The position numbers and the translations under genes are program-made. This document shows, piece by piece, positions 52,639-62,916 of a DNA stretch of 64,000 nt (the stretch's first letter is position 1; each line of letters starts with the position of its first letter). Source of the DNA: Lingula anatina (taxonomy: Eukaryota; Brachiopoda; Lingulata; Lingulida; Lingulidae); contig NW_019775136.1 of assembly GCF_001039355.2 (NCBI RefSeq), positions 189,855 to 253,854 of the forward strand, given 5' to 3'. Below the pieces are notes generated by a model that did not search any database, was not told the origin of the DNA, and saw only the letters and a program-made list of their open reading frames with translations.

Positions 52639-53586
52639 TGTGAAATTATTTCTAATTAACTAAATGATGCTGCTGTGCATTATATTAATGTCCGGTTTTG
52701 GAATAGTCAAGATAATCATGAAGTCAACCAAAGAGCAAAATAGTCTGAGGTCACAATTATTGAATTGTGAACTGTTTTACATATATTTCAGTGTATGTAA
52801 TTTTCAAGGTCAAAGGCATGCTCCTGAAGAGAAGTATGCTATGTTTTATAGAGGATTCCCTAAAAGATGTTTGATATAAGATTCCAAAGCTATTATTATA
52901 TAAGAGTTTCTCCATAAAATCTGACTTTGTTTGGAATTGAAATTGTGAAAAGATAAAAGCCAAACCTAGCCATATACATTTCACATATTTAAACCTTAAA
53001 ATTTGGGCTTTAGACATTACCTTGGTAGAACAAATTGTTCATGGGATGAAGACAAAAAAATTCCCTCTGAAACAACTTTACTTAGGCAACTTAACTTAAT
53101 TCACACTATTGTTCACCACAGGCTTTTGTAAAAGATAATGGGAATGTTTAACACAAAGAAAAATCCTGTGAGCTGACTAAGACCAAATAAAGGGTGTTCT
53201 TATCTGTGATTAAAATGTAAGTATTACTTAAGTGTAAATTAAAGCAAAAGTTTCTTTTCCCTTTTATTTATGATTTGTTAGTTTCTGTACAGCTGTTTTT
53301 AAATTAAATAAATGCATTGAACTTATTTGAGGATATAATAGTTTGGTTCAGTGTTTATCAATTTTGCATTTATTTTATATTACGTTATACTGGACTGCAA
53401 ATTTGTTTTGTCCTTTAAATGACAGTGTGTTGATTTGGGGTTTTGGGTCAAAGAACTATGGTGTATTTCTGGATTTAAAGTCCAGCAACTAAAATAGTAA
53501 AAGAAATGTTTGCTACTCCATTACAGTACGAAATTCATGCGTTAGCACTTCTACTGAAAATTTTGTATATGCATGCTTTGCAGCAC
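52639..53586. other. TBCE 3' UTR and spacer
   Basis: No coding exon is seen. AATAAA at 53307-53312 is a candidate TBCE polyadenylation signal about 670 nt after the stop. This stretch lies beyond the duplicated block. Confidence 0.4.
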
Positions 53587-53837
53587 AGTGGCGGATTTGC
53601 CGGGGGGGGGGGGGTGTCCTGCCCCCCACCCCCCACCCCCCTCAGTTTCTGAAAAAAATTACTGGTAGAATTTTGACTAGCTGAATTATAGTTCGTACAA
53701 AATGGCACCATTCGCCCTCCAAAACGCCAATTTCTTTCGGGGGCCGCCCCGCTGAAGGGCAAAGGGACGATGGTTGCTTCAGATCCGAGGCCTGTGATTC
53801 CTGAAACCCCCCCTTCAAATAATCCTGGATCCTCCCC
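53587..53837. mobile_element. hAT-like MITE with 8-bp target duplication
   Basis: A 251-bp element flanked by tgcagcac at 53579-53586 and 53838-53845. The left end AGTGGCGGATTTGCC and the reverse complement of the right end (GGGGAGGATCCAGG) resemble the termini of the MITE at 5320-5486, so they may be one family. It contains a G run and C runs at about 53602-53640. Long reading frames across it are fortuitous. Confidence 0.65.
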
Positions 53838-53845
53838 TGCAGCAC

Positions 53846-54502
53846 GGTGCACGTACAAAAAAATCGCCAATAAGATTGCTAACACCGTAAGTTCTTGCAA
53901 GAACCAACTACAGAAAAATATTTTCAAAAATTGAAATCAGTTTTTCGTGAACAACTTTGTTAAATAAAAATGTTCAGCGCCTCTTTTTCGTCACTTTTTC
54001 TCCCCATGTGTGTGATACAAGTGGTATTCATCCCATTAACTATAATATAATATAATATATTGGCTAGATAAGTGCAACTGAGAACTGCTCGCGCTCGTGA
54101 CGTGTTGATCATCTCAGGTGGGAGAGGTACATGATAAGGACTCGTTTTTTAAGTATTTTCATTATTGACGGTTCGCCACAAAGGTCAGTTTTGCTTAAGA
54201 TTATGTCCTTTATACAGTGCAACACGTTTTTGATTTTTTAAAAATTCTGCTAATTTCTGTAAGACCAGCTTTACAGGTTTTAGCATTTGAAATACTCTAA
54301 CACGTGCGCGACGGCTCCCGTTGCGATAGTTGAGACAACAAAACACAATTAATAGAAGGACGTTGTATCGATGAGCAGTGTTTCTCTTCGTTACAGATTT
54401 TGCAAACATAATCATAAATTACGGCTTAGCAGTGACACTTTAGCCATGGACGTCTCTAGTTCGTGAAAACACACCTTAACGAAAATTACTAATGCGGTAG
54501 AC
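53846..54502. promoter_or_regulatory. Upstream region of the dehydrogenase-RING gene
   Basis: Runs up to the ATG at 54503. It is richer in CpG than its surroundings (for example gctcgcgctcgtgacgtg near 54088-54105 and cacgtgcgcgacggc near 54301), including a TGACGT CRE-like core. A promoter here is inferred only from position and composition. Confidence 0.35.
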
Positions 54503-57500
54503 ATGGTCAAAATCGCAGTACTCGGCTGCGGGCTCATGGGAGTCAAAATTGCTGGTAGGTTTTTAAAGAAAGATAAAATAATTTGCTAAAAAACGAGCAC
54601 GAACCCTCGACTGTCTGATGTCATGGTGTTAAAAAGCTTGAATAGATGAGTATGGAAGTTACCTGAAGTGGCCTGATACAGTTAGACAGAATATTACCAT
54701 AATTCTGTAATTGTGTGATATGATTTAGACTTGGGTAAACCTGAAAGCATTTTAGCAAGTGAGGCACCGTGGCTTGGCACGAAATCCATTCACTCTACGG
54801 TTTCTGATATGTACGCAAACGCATGAATTTCGTTCTGACCATAACTGTGACTTTCTGAGTACCAGTACTAACGTAAGTTTTTCAGTGATGGAAAAAGCAC
54901 GAAAATCATCCCAAGTTAAAACTGCTTGGTCATGCATGGTTTTAAATGCTATCCAGGTGTTTTTGTGTCTTAAAAAGTGATGTCTTAGTCAGAAACTCTG
55001 TCAAATTAATTTTTGTTGTTAACTTTGTCAACTCTCAGCCGTGTCACTAGCTTTTCTGACACCATTTCCTTATTTACGTAGGTGAGATGGCTTACCATGG
55101 GCACCGTGTGAAGATGTATGACAGTAACACTAACCAGTTAAATAGCGTTTATGAAAGGATAGAAGAAGACAAGAGACATTTGCGACGAGAAGGACTAATG
55201 AGCCACAGGAATTTTATTGTAATTCTCTATGTGTATCTTTTATATTGGGGAAGGGGGATATTTGTACCTCATGGTTTGAGAAATATTAGAATTATAACAT
55301 TTGCATTCTGGTGACTTGAATTATATTAAATATTTGAAATTTGTAAAATATTAATCATTTTTGCTTTAGATTTAAACACATCTGTTTTATACTATAACTG
55401 CATGATAGTTTAATCTGAGATAGACACTGTCAGATGGGGAGTTCATAAAATTTGAATTGGTAAATTTAAGATACAGAAATGGATCATCTTTTGTGGCCAC
55501 CTTATAGATTGTATAATTAAAATCGCTTAGCATTTGTCTAACAATCATTAGGTCTGAGTCTATCATTACAAATTACTTTTGTACTGAAATATCATCAAAA
55601 TTGTCATATCATGTGTCAAATTGTATGTATCTGGGTAGATGAAAATATATAATTCGTTTACAGGGTCAAGTTTTGTGCATGAGTCTGCTGGAAGAGACAG
55701 TTAATGATGCAGACTTTATCTTTGAGGCAGTAGTGGATGATTTGAAGGTTAAGCAGGATATATTTGAAAGTAAGAACTTGTGTCCTTTAAGCATAATTGA
55801 CACAAAGAAATTCATCTATAGTAACATCAGTAATGTTTAATTGGTTATGATTTAATGATTAAATTAAAAAAATAAGCAAAACCATCTGATGTTGAAGAAC
55901 AGAATTCCAAGATGATGAATGATTTGTAAAAAAAATTCTTCCCTGTTGAACTTGTTCTCATTTGAAATGGCTTCTTTGCAGGAGTATCCCACTGTTGTAC
56001 ATCTAATGCTATCATTGCATCCAACACGCTGAATTTAGACATGGGTCAGATTGTTGAGAGAACAGCATACAAGGAGGTAACCATCACATATTACTGGAAT
56101 TATTTTGACATACAAGCTTATGTCATTTGTTGATCATTTCTTTATTTGAAATACAGGTCAAATGGGTTTTAGAAAAATTAAATAATTTAGTTGAAAATAA
56201 AGGTCAAATGTGTTTTATAAAAATAAAAAGCAAAATCATACAGATAAAAGTGAGGCATGGGATTGAAAATTGTGTATTTTAAAAATTGCAATACTGGCAG
56301 AGATAATCAAATGGACCTTTTATTTCCCAACAGAGAACGTTGGGACTGAGGTTTTTATTTCCTGTGTACTACATACCAGAAGTGGAAATAACACCTGGCA
56401 AACATACCTCTGCAGAAGTAATAGAAAAAGGTATTAAGTAAGAAATCCTTGTTAAAAGATGTATTTGGAAGAGAAGATATGCAGGGTAGTGCTCTTTGTA
56501 ATAAGAATGTAGATAAGTTGAGTCATGTGGGGACAGTTTGTTTCGGTGTGAATTGTGATCACCGATGAGATTTTTCTGACTATTGGCAGATTTTTTGGGG
56601 GTCAAAAATATCATTTTTGAGATCAAAGCAGAGGGCCCCCTGTACCCCATGCCATGTTTTCAGACTTTTTGACTAAATGGCAGTCTCATCCCTGTGTGAT
56701 GAATCTTTTATGTTTTTATGTTTACAGTGAGAATTCTGTTAGAGAAGATGGGGAAGACATTGTTCTTCAGATCTGGTGGAGAGCCTCTAATTTTATCCGA
56801 AGAACAAAGAGAAGCAAGAAAATTAGGTAAGAATATATAAAAAGAATATATAAATTTATGAAAGAAAGACAATATTTATAAGAAAAGACTTGCTCGGCAC
56901 AATTTTTTTGGTTAAATATATTTTGGGTCAATTAGGAGTGGATGTTTTTTGTTTTCTTTTAATTTTCAGCAAAGGCAGAAAATGTCATCAAAATAGAATA
57001 GGTTGCAACATAATTCACAAATTTTAACCATCTCTTTTGGAAAATTACTTTTATTCAGTAATAACATCTTCATTCAAAGTACACCTCTATTGCTTTTCCA
57101 GCTCGAATTCAACAGATCAAGAACCAGTCTGGTCTTGGCTACTTCTTTGAGAGTGCCATCCCAGCTCTGGGCCACAGGGGGAACTTTGCCCCTCCTCAGG
57201 ATGATGACACAGGTAGGGCTGGGTGATGATAAGAGAGTGAGACCCTATTCCCATAGACACCATCGGTCTACTTTGATTGATCCAGCTCACATTGAGTGCA
57301 ATTAACTTAACTGAATGGCATGCCTCCTGGTTTTGAGCAGAATACACAAAAAGCTGGTGATTATACATTATGAAAACAAAAGGAGGAGTGTCATTCAGTT
57401 AAGCTGATTGCACTTAGCAAGAGTCCCCGCAGAGTTGGATCGATCTACGTTGGATCATTCCCTGGTGCCTATGGGAATGTGGTCTAAGATAAAGTTAGTA

Positions 57501-58132
57501 AGGAATTGAGCTTACTAATTAATTCATTAATCAAGACATTAATAATATATAATGAATGATTGGAAAATTGTCAAAGTAGAAGAGGCAGCTAAAGGATGGA
57601 TGGATAACTGAATGATGATAAAAAAGATTTTTTTCCAGAATACATTATTCTTCAACATTTGACACATATTTCATAGAAATTTGCATCAGACATTGTTATC
57701 ATAATTATTTGCTTGCATAAAATTGAGAAAAAGTGTTGACTGTGAACAATGAATGTGTTGTCAGGCAGTAAAGACTTAAACAGGAGGCAAAATTATATCT
57801 GCAGACCACAAACTGCAAACTACAAGTTACAATTTTTCTCAACCTCACTTTCATAGTATTTTCTCCAATATGATCATTTTTATCTTAAAGTAGTAAAAAA
57901 AGAAAGGGGGAAATCTGAACATAAAAACGATTTCTTTCCAGCCTCGTATGTTATGGAAGGCACAGATCGTGATTGTGCTATCTGCATGGACCACACACGA
58001 GACTGTCTGCTCTGTCCCTGTCATCACATGGTCACGTGTCAAGACTGTGCCCGACTTTTGCTCAATCGCAGAGACAGCTGTCCAATATGCAGGAAGGAAA
58101 TCACAGAAGTCATCAAGGTTTATCATTCATGA
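54503..58132 (+). CDS. Rossmann (3-hydroxyacyl-CoA dehydrogenase/lambda-crystallin-like) - RING finger fusion protein
   Basis: Eight exons: 54503-54554, 55082-55218, 55664-55769, 55982-56076, 56334-56430, 56728-56826, 57102-57212, 57942-58132. All junctions are GT-AG with matching phases; 888 nt, 295 aa. Residues 2-13 form a dinucleotide-binding loop (VKIAVLGCGLMG, GxGxxG), and Asp31 ends beta-2, as in NAD-preferring enzymes. The core continues through DADFIFEAVVDDLKVKQ and IIASNTLNLDM to PVYYIPEVEITP, closest in my memory to lambda-crystallin/L-gulonate 3-dehydrogenase (CRYL1). The His of the family HFFNP/AHPVNP motif is Arg136, and the usual Ser after SNT is Leu115, so dehydrogenase activity looks lost. 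The C-terminal dehydrogenase domain is absent. After a linker (about 165-240), residues 244-282 form a C3HC4 RING: C244, C247, C259, H261, C265, C268, C279, C282, of the PCxHxxxCxxC type seen in MGRN1-, MEX3- and IAP-like ligases. An E3 ubiquitin ligase role is inferred. I know no named family with this architecture. Confidence 0.88.
57230..57489. mobile_element. Foldback MITE, family A (independent copy)
   Basis: Imperfect inverted ends: left GAGACCCTATTCCCATAGAC, right by reverse complement TAGACCACATTCCCATAGGC. Inner arms also pair (aacttaactgaatg with cattcagttaa). The ends resemble those of the element at 3661-3891. It lies in the last intron of the dehydrogenase-RING gene. Confidence 0.75.
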
Positions 58133-59534
58133 AATACTAAGCATCTTCTCAGTGCATCATTCACATTGGCATTTGTTGAGCAAGGATAGGTGTTGACAGG
58201 TGCACAATTATGTACATAAAGATGGATGTATTATAATTATGAGGAAAAAAAATGTCCCAGTGCACATGTAATTGTCCATTTACCTGGACATTGGTAAGAA
58301 CTGTGAAGGCAATAAGCTTTAAGTGGAAGAAATTGAGTGTTTAGCTTATTTAAATTATATATTACGTATCACTTAATTTTTTTTTTTTTGTTAAAAGTGA
58401 CAATCTTTCTTGAACTTGCATTAGAACTGCTTGTTATGGTTAATTTTCTTAAAGATATAGAAGTAGGTGTTTGTTGTCAATCTGTTGTATGAACATTTGT
58501 CTTTTTACACTTGTTAAAGATCTGTACCAACAGTACATACCCATTTAATAAGTAAAAAGAATGGTAACCTTAACTATTATGATAAAACAGTATTTGTTTA
58601 TCATCATTCAAAGTCTACTACTACTCCATGCACAAAGTATCAAGTAGTTAAAGGAACTATGTTTTGAATTGTCATTTCTTTCATGTCTCTTCATCTTGTA
58701 AGTACCCATTGTACTGTCATTGTGTGTCTTATTCTTAAAAGGATCTGTACTACTGTATAATCTAGTGCAATATACCATTTTTTTCTGTACTTCAGAATCT
58801 GGTTTTATATTTTAGGATAGATGTTTATCTCATGGCTTTCTTTGTCTTTTAGCACTGAATCTCCATATAATGCTTAATTATCATAGAATAAGCTAGTTTT
58901 TTCCTGCCTTGTAGCGCAGTTACGGACACAATTTCTATCCATTTCTTCCTCTTTTGTATATAATTTCTCCATTTGCATTATACAAAATCTCTGCAGCTAG
59001 CCTGCCTTTATTTAAATGTCCAGAATTTCTCTTGTAGACACAGGTTGTAGAGCTGCCAGTGCACAAGCTGTCTCATGTGTGTTGGCAATGTTTGTTGCTT
59101 GATTGCACATCTTGTGCTTGCATCCCCTGGGTGCAGTGTAGGTTTGGCGTATATATATATATATTTGATGAGTATGGAGGGTCTAACATGAATAATTTTG
59201 TATATTTCCTTTGTCTGCCACATTTCATTGGTGCAAATTTTAAAATCCCACATTGTGTGCACCTTTGTTCATGTTTACAGCCGTTGATGTTGATACATTA
59301 TTCTATATCAGTTTATCAATAGCAATAGTACTCAGTGCTATCCATAAAATGTGACAATACAATTAAACAAGCAGTACAGATACAATGTGACATGACAGAG
59401 AGCAGATCTTATCTCTACATTAAGAACCATGCTGATAACAGTTCAATACAATAAACCAAGCAGTGCAAACATAACCAAAATAATAGAGCATGGGAATCTA
59501 CATTACTGGAAATTCTTAAAAACTGACAAAAGCC
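58133..59534. other. 3' UTR of the dehydrogenase-RING gene and spacer
   Basis: AT-rich with no coding exon seen on either strand. The next recognisable feature is the minus-strand YqaJ/PHD relic, which ends at 59535, so the two are convergent. Confidence 0.4.
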
Positions 59535-60840
59535 CTACTTCTTCCTGCAATTTTTTACAGAACCACCTCTTGCTCTTTGGCAGCCCCTTTAGCCCTAATC
59601 ATTTGGGGTGATACCACTGGTCACATCTGTCACACCCTACCATATCACCCTCCTCAGATGCTGTTTTACATACACAGTAAATTGGGGCTTTTACTGCTGC
59701 AGCAGCCTCAACAACAGGGCAAACCTCCTGTAGCTCCACCTTTCTACTAACCAATTCCGGCTACACATGCCTCTCCCAGAACTCGGTAAGGACAGTCACC
59801 ATTTCTTTACAAAACCGGTCACTTCTCAGGACTCTAGAAACAGTACAATCTTTGGGAGACCATACCACAAAGTCACAAAAATTCACATTGCAAATTAGCA
59901 TCTGGAGCTGGACCTAATATTTGTGATTCTGTTTCAAATAAAAGTTTTCATCCAGGTAATCAGGGGGGCAATTCTTACGGAAATGTTCTTATATTTGCAA
60001 AAGGGCACTTCACTTCTACAGTGCCTTCACCACAACAAGAAGTGCATTTTACAATAGCATCTGGCAACGCCCCAAGCCATGGCTGCTGAGTGTCCAATCT
60101 GAGGCCAGAGCTGTTGATGCTGATATCATTGTGGTTTTGATCAGTGTACAATTGTTGATATCGGGTGAGGGTGTCCTTTTCATGTTCTCGTCCCCATCTA
60201 ATGGGAGCACTGTTGTGAGCTTGTTAAGCTGAAGTGAGCTTGTTAATCGGAGATGGAGCTGGACTCTCTGGTCTGTCTTCAACACATCACCAGCCACTGA
60301 ATTCTCCCTACACGGACCTTGTGCCACGCTGCTGATGAGGACCGAGTCTTTGTAACCTCCTCCACGTACCTGGCCTCAGTGTTGGTCAGCAAGCCCACCT
60401 TCACCTTAGCTTGCTCGCACGCTTCCTTCAAGGCAGGGCCATTCAAATGTTCATTGCCAATAGTGTACAAGTCTCTCAAGGACTGGGGGAGTTTCTTTGG
60501 CACTGGTGTAGGGCCCAGTCCAACAAATATCTTGCGTTATGTTGTCTAAATAAAGTAAGTCCTATGCATGGGGTCTCCAAAGATGCCAGGGACTGAAGAA
60601 ATGCTGCCTTGGCCTGGGGGGGTTGCCTGTGGAATGGTTTTCTGCCTTTTCCTCACCCTGTCCTTGCTTTTGTTTGAATAAAACTGTATGTTTGAAACCT
60701 TGTCAACTTCCACAGAATCAACATAAAAATCATTCCACGCACAGGGACAGTCTGTGCATGTTGCAGTTGTCACTTCTAATCTCACTGCTGCTTCCACTTT
60801 AAACAACAAAGCCCCAACATGAGAGCAGGTCTCCCCTAAC
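59535..60840 (-). pseudogene. Decayed SWIM zinc-finger / YqaJ nuclease / PHD-finger gene
   Basis: Read 5' to 3' on minus. 60840-60546 begins at an acceptor (tttacag) and encodes the C-x-H half of a SWIM finger (GETCSHVGALLFKVEAAVR) and a downstream NIQFYSNKSKDRVRKRQ block. 60503-60279 encodes PKKLPQSLRDLY and ARYVEEVTKTRSSSAAWHKV, the entry to a YqaJ-type (lambda-exonuclease-like) domain. The nuclease core follows in other frames: VAGDVLKTD, then PWLGALPDA (about 60055-60080) and EVKCPF (about 60000-60015), which hold the Asp and E-x-K residues of the fold. 59690-59535 encodes a terminal PHD finger (CVCKTASEEGDMVGCDRC, then QWYH). About four frame changes are needed, and at least three in-frame stops occur, one replacing a PHD zinc Cys. 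It is a dead copy of an invertebrate family that often looks repeat-associated. Confidence 0.82.
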
Positions 60841-61059
60841 CTGTAAAGTGAGTGGAAAAAAATACAATTAGGCTTTGTGAAAACAGTATGAAAAACCACA
60901 ATTATGTTATCAGTTAGATTTACACTATGTGTAAATTATACCTTACGATTTGGAGGTAAGGCGGCAGCCATCATGTGATGTCACGCCGACTTCTAGAATT
61001 GGATCCATAATCGTGTACACTAATTAATCACTGATACATACTGTCTGTTTGTGGAAAAC

Positions 61060-61380
61060 CTAAACAATATATCCACTCTTTCTTTTGAGAGAATTTCTTA
61101 ACTCTTTTTCTTTAGTTGATGCAGACACTGATTGTTGGTAATTTTCTATAAGCTGTCTGCGAAATGAATGATCTCTTATAGTGACATACAGGTTTACAAA
61201 CATTCCAAAAATGTCCATTTTTAATTTGTCATATTCTCTGGTTGTCATTTCTTCCCAATAATGCATTAAAACTTTGTTGTGGAAGGCCAGTTCTATTATA
61301 CCTTTACAGAGATCCCCATGGTTGTGATAAGAATATGTCTTTTCTTCAGAAATTATTTCCCTCACTACCTCTTCAAGCAA
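61060..61380 (-). CDS. Unrecognised exon, possibly part of the decayed gene or of a repeat
   Basis: An open frame begins directly at a strong acceptor on minus (gtttttgtttgtgcag, ending at 61381) and runs about 105 codons to a stop at 61060. The product is charged and probably helical: it starts LLEEVVREIISEEKTYSYHN and ends in a Lys/Arg-rich tail. I do not recognise a domain. It lies 5' of the SWIM/YqaJ/PHD relic on the same strand, so it may be an upstream exon or a separate gene fragment. Confidence 0.35.
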   Translation of the reverse strand: MLEEVVREIISEEKTYSYHNHGDLCKGIIELAFHNKVLMHYWEEMTTREYDKLKMDIFGMFVNLYVTIRDHSFRRQLIENYQQSVSASTKEKELRNSLKRKSGYIV

Positions 61381-62472
61381 CTGCACAAACAAAAACAAAA
61401 TGTCTGTCACATGCTAACCATCTCAGTCCACTGTTTTTGACATCTTTAAATATGCTGCCCTATCTGAGGATGACTTGCCTTTCCTGAACCTGTTTTAATT
61501 ACAGCAGCATACTTAGGGCTTTTTACTTCACATTTTTTAGATAATTTGTGACACATGTATCCTGCCACATAAAGTAAGACCTGTTGCTCACTGTCTGTTG
61601 TTTACTCCTCTCCACACACATTTTTTTTCTGCCCATATCGTCCGTATACTCAAATACTTGGTCAAAGGAGGATCTCACAAAAACCTGATAAGTCTGGATG
61701 GCTGTAAGCTCACCACTGCTGCAATCTTCCGAAATGGTACAAGGAAATCCATTATTTTGGCAGTAAGGTCAAGTGCCATCCTTAAACTGTGGAACTTAGT
61801 CCATACCTTGTCTTTCTGCATGCTTGGCAATGCCTCCCCATCCCCAGCGGGACTGTCTCCCAAAGGAAATCCTTGATTCCCCAAGGCAAACAGACAAGCT
61901 TAGACGTAGAGGCAGACAGGATTACAAAGACACTCCTACCTGTCTTGCCAATGCTGTAGATGAGGTTGTCTATCACTGCCTGGATGCCTACCAAGATCAA
62001 CATAAAAATGACCTCCTCAAACTTGGACCTTCTTTAGTCAGACTTCTGACCAAGGGACAGTGCAGGTTTCATCTTGTACCTAAAGTAATTAACAAAATAA
62101 CACATCAAATAGAAGAATTACAGAAGCCGACAGGTATCGTGTTAAAAAAATTGTTGTAATTAGGACGTAGTATCTCATAATTTCTACATAACTATCTTGT
62201 AATTTCAACATAGCTATCTCATAATTTTGACATAGCCAAAAAAAAAAAAAAAAGAAAACAAAAAACTTACAAGCATATTTTGATAAATGATTTTTATCCT
62301 AATATATTTATCCTATAATATTTTACTCATTTTGTCCTGTATGAACATTGCTTCTTCTAGTATGTCAGTGTAGTTCTTCTTTTGGTACAACTTACACTTG
62401 TACTACACCATTTTAAAAACACACACAGAGTTGCAGCACCCGGGGAATCAAACGGATCAAAGGTGCTCTTAC
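61381..62472. other. Spacer or intron with no firm feature
   Basis: No recognisable coding exon. A plus-strand frame at 61824-62159 is open for 111 codons but matches nothing I know. A short A-rich run lies near 62240. Confidence 0.3.
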
Positions 62473-62916
62473 CTTGAGGAGGCATCGATTCCTTAGCAAC
62501 TCCCTCTGCCATCTTGGTGCCCAGAAGCTGGCACAATTTTGTGTAATCCAACTCCCCCTCAATTGCTATGGGCTCCGCCATGTTGGTGACATCACTTCCC
62601 GACTCTGAGGAGGACGGTGGCTGAGCTTTCGGTCCTCTGCTGCTGCCGGCCCTTGCTACGTGTCTCTTGCTGGCAGCGTCCTCTACTGTGTCTGCAGTTT
62701 GTTCTGTCCTGGCTGATTTCTTAATCATGTCTTTGTTCTTAATCATGTCCTGCAGTAGCAGCAGCTGCCCAAGTGGCTGCCCAACGTTTTCTGGATGAGC
62801 GTGACTGTTAGCATCTTGCAGGATCGCGTCAAGTTGAACCCCGCTTCACTTAAAATTGTCATCGCTTGATCACTAAGTTCATATTTGTTCCTCCAGGTCT
62901 GGAATTCTTCGCCCAT
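62473..62916 (-). pseudogene. Frameshifted exon of an unrecognised gene, possibly the 5' end of the YqaJ-type locus
   Basis: On minus, ATG at 62916 opens MGEEFQTWRNKYELSDQAM, a short helical segment of SAM-like character. The frame shifts near 62765: after QKTLGSHLG the natural continuation (QLLLLQDMIKNKDMIKK) is in another frame. That frame runs through a Ser/Pro-rich linker and DYTKLCQLLGTKMAEG to a good donor (caag|gtaaga) at 62472. Frameshift plus position suggest a degenerate upstream exon of the locus ending at 59535. The link is inferred. Confidence 0.4.

Larger units (their letters stand above)
34795..52899. repeat. Right member of the ~18-kb RAB3GAP1-TBCE duplicate
   Basis: Collinear with 17760-34716. 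Differences include scattered substitutions, intron indels, a LINE at 42602-43650, a hAT-like insert at 37498-37837, shorter CA, AT and poly-A tracts and a few amino-acid changes. A stretch around TBCE exon 4 (48860-49670) is close to identical to the left copy, while other introns differ noticeably. Confidence 0.93.

Noticed and set aside
53535-53927. 130-codon minus-strand frame rich in Gly/Pro
   Set aside because: It spans a MITE with G and C runs and shows no conserved domain.
61824-62159. Plus-strand 111-codon frame with helical character, followed by a donor-like gtatcg
   Set aside because: No recognisable domain, no clear acceptor in phase, and no support from neighbours; too weak to call a gene.
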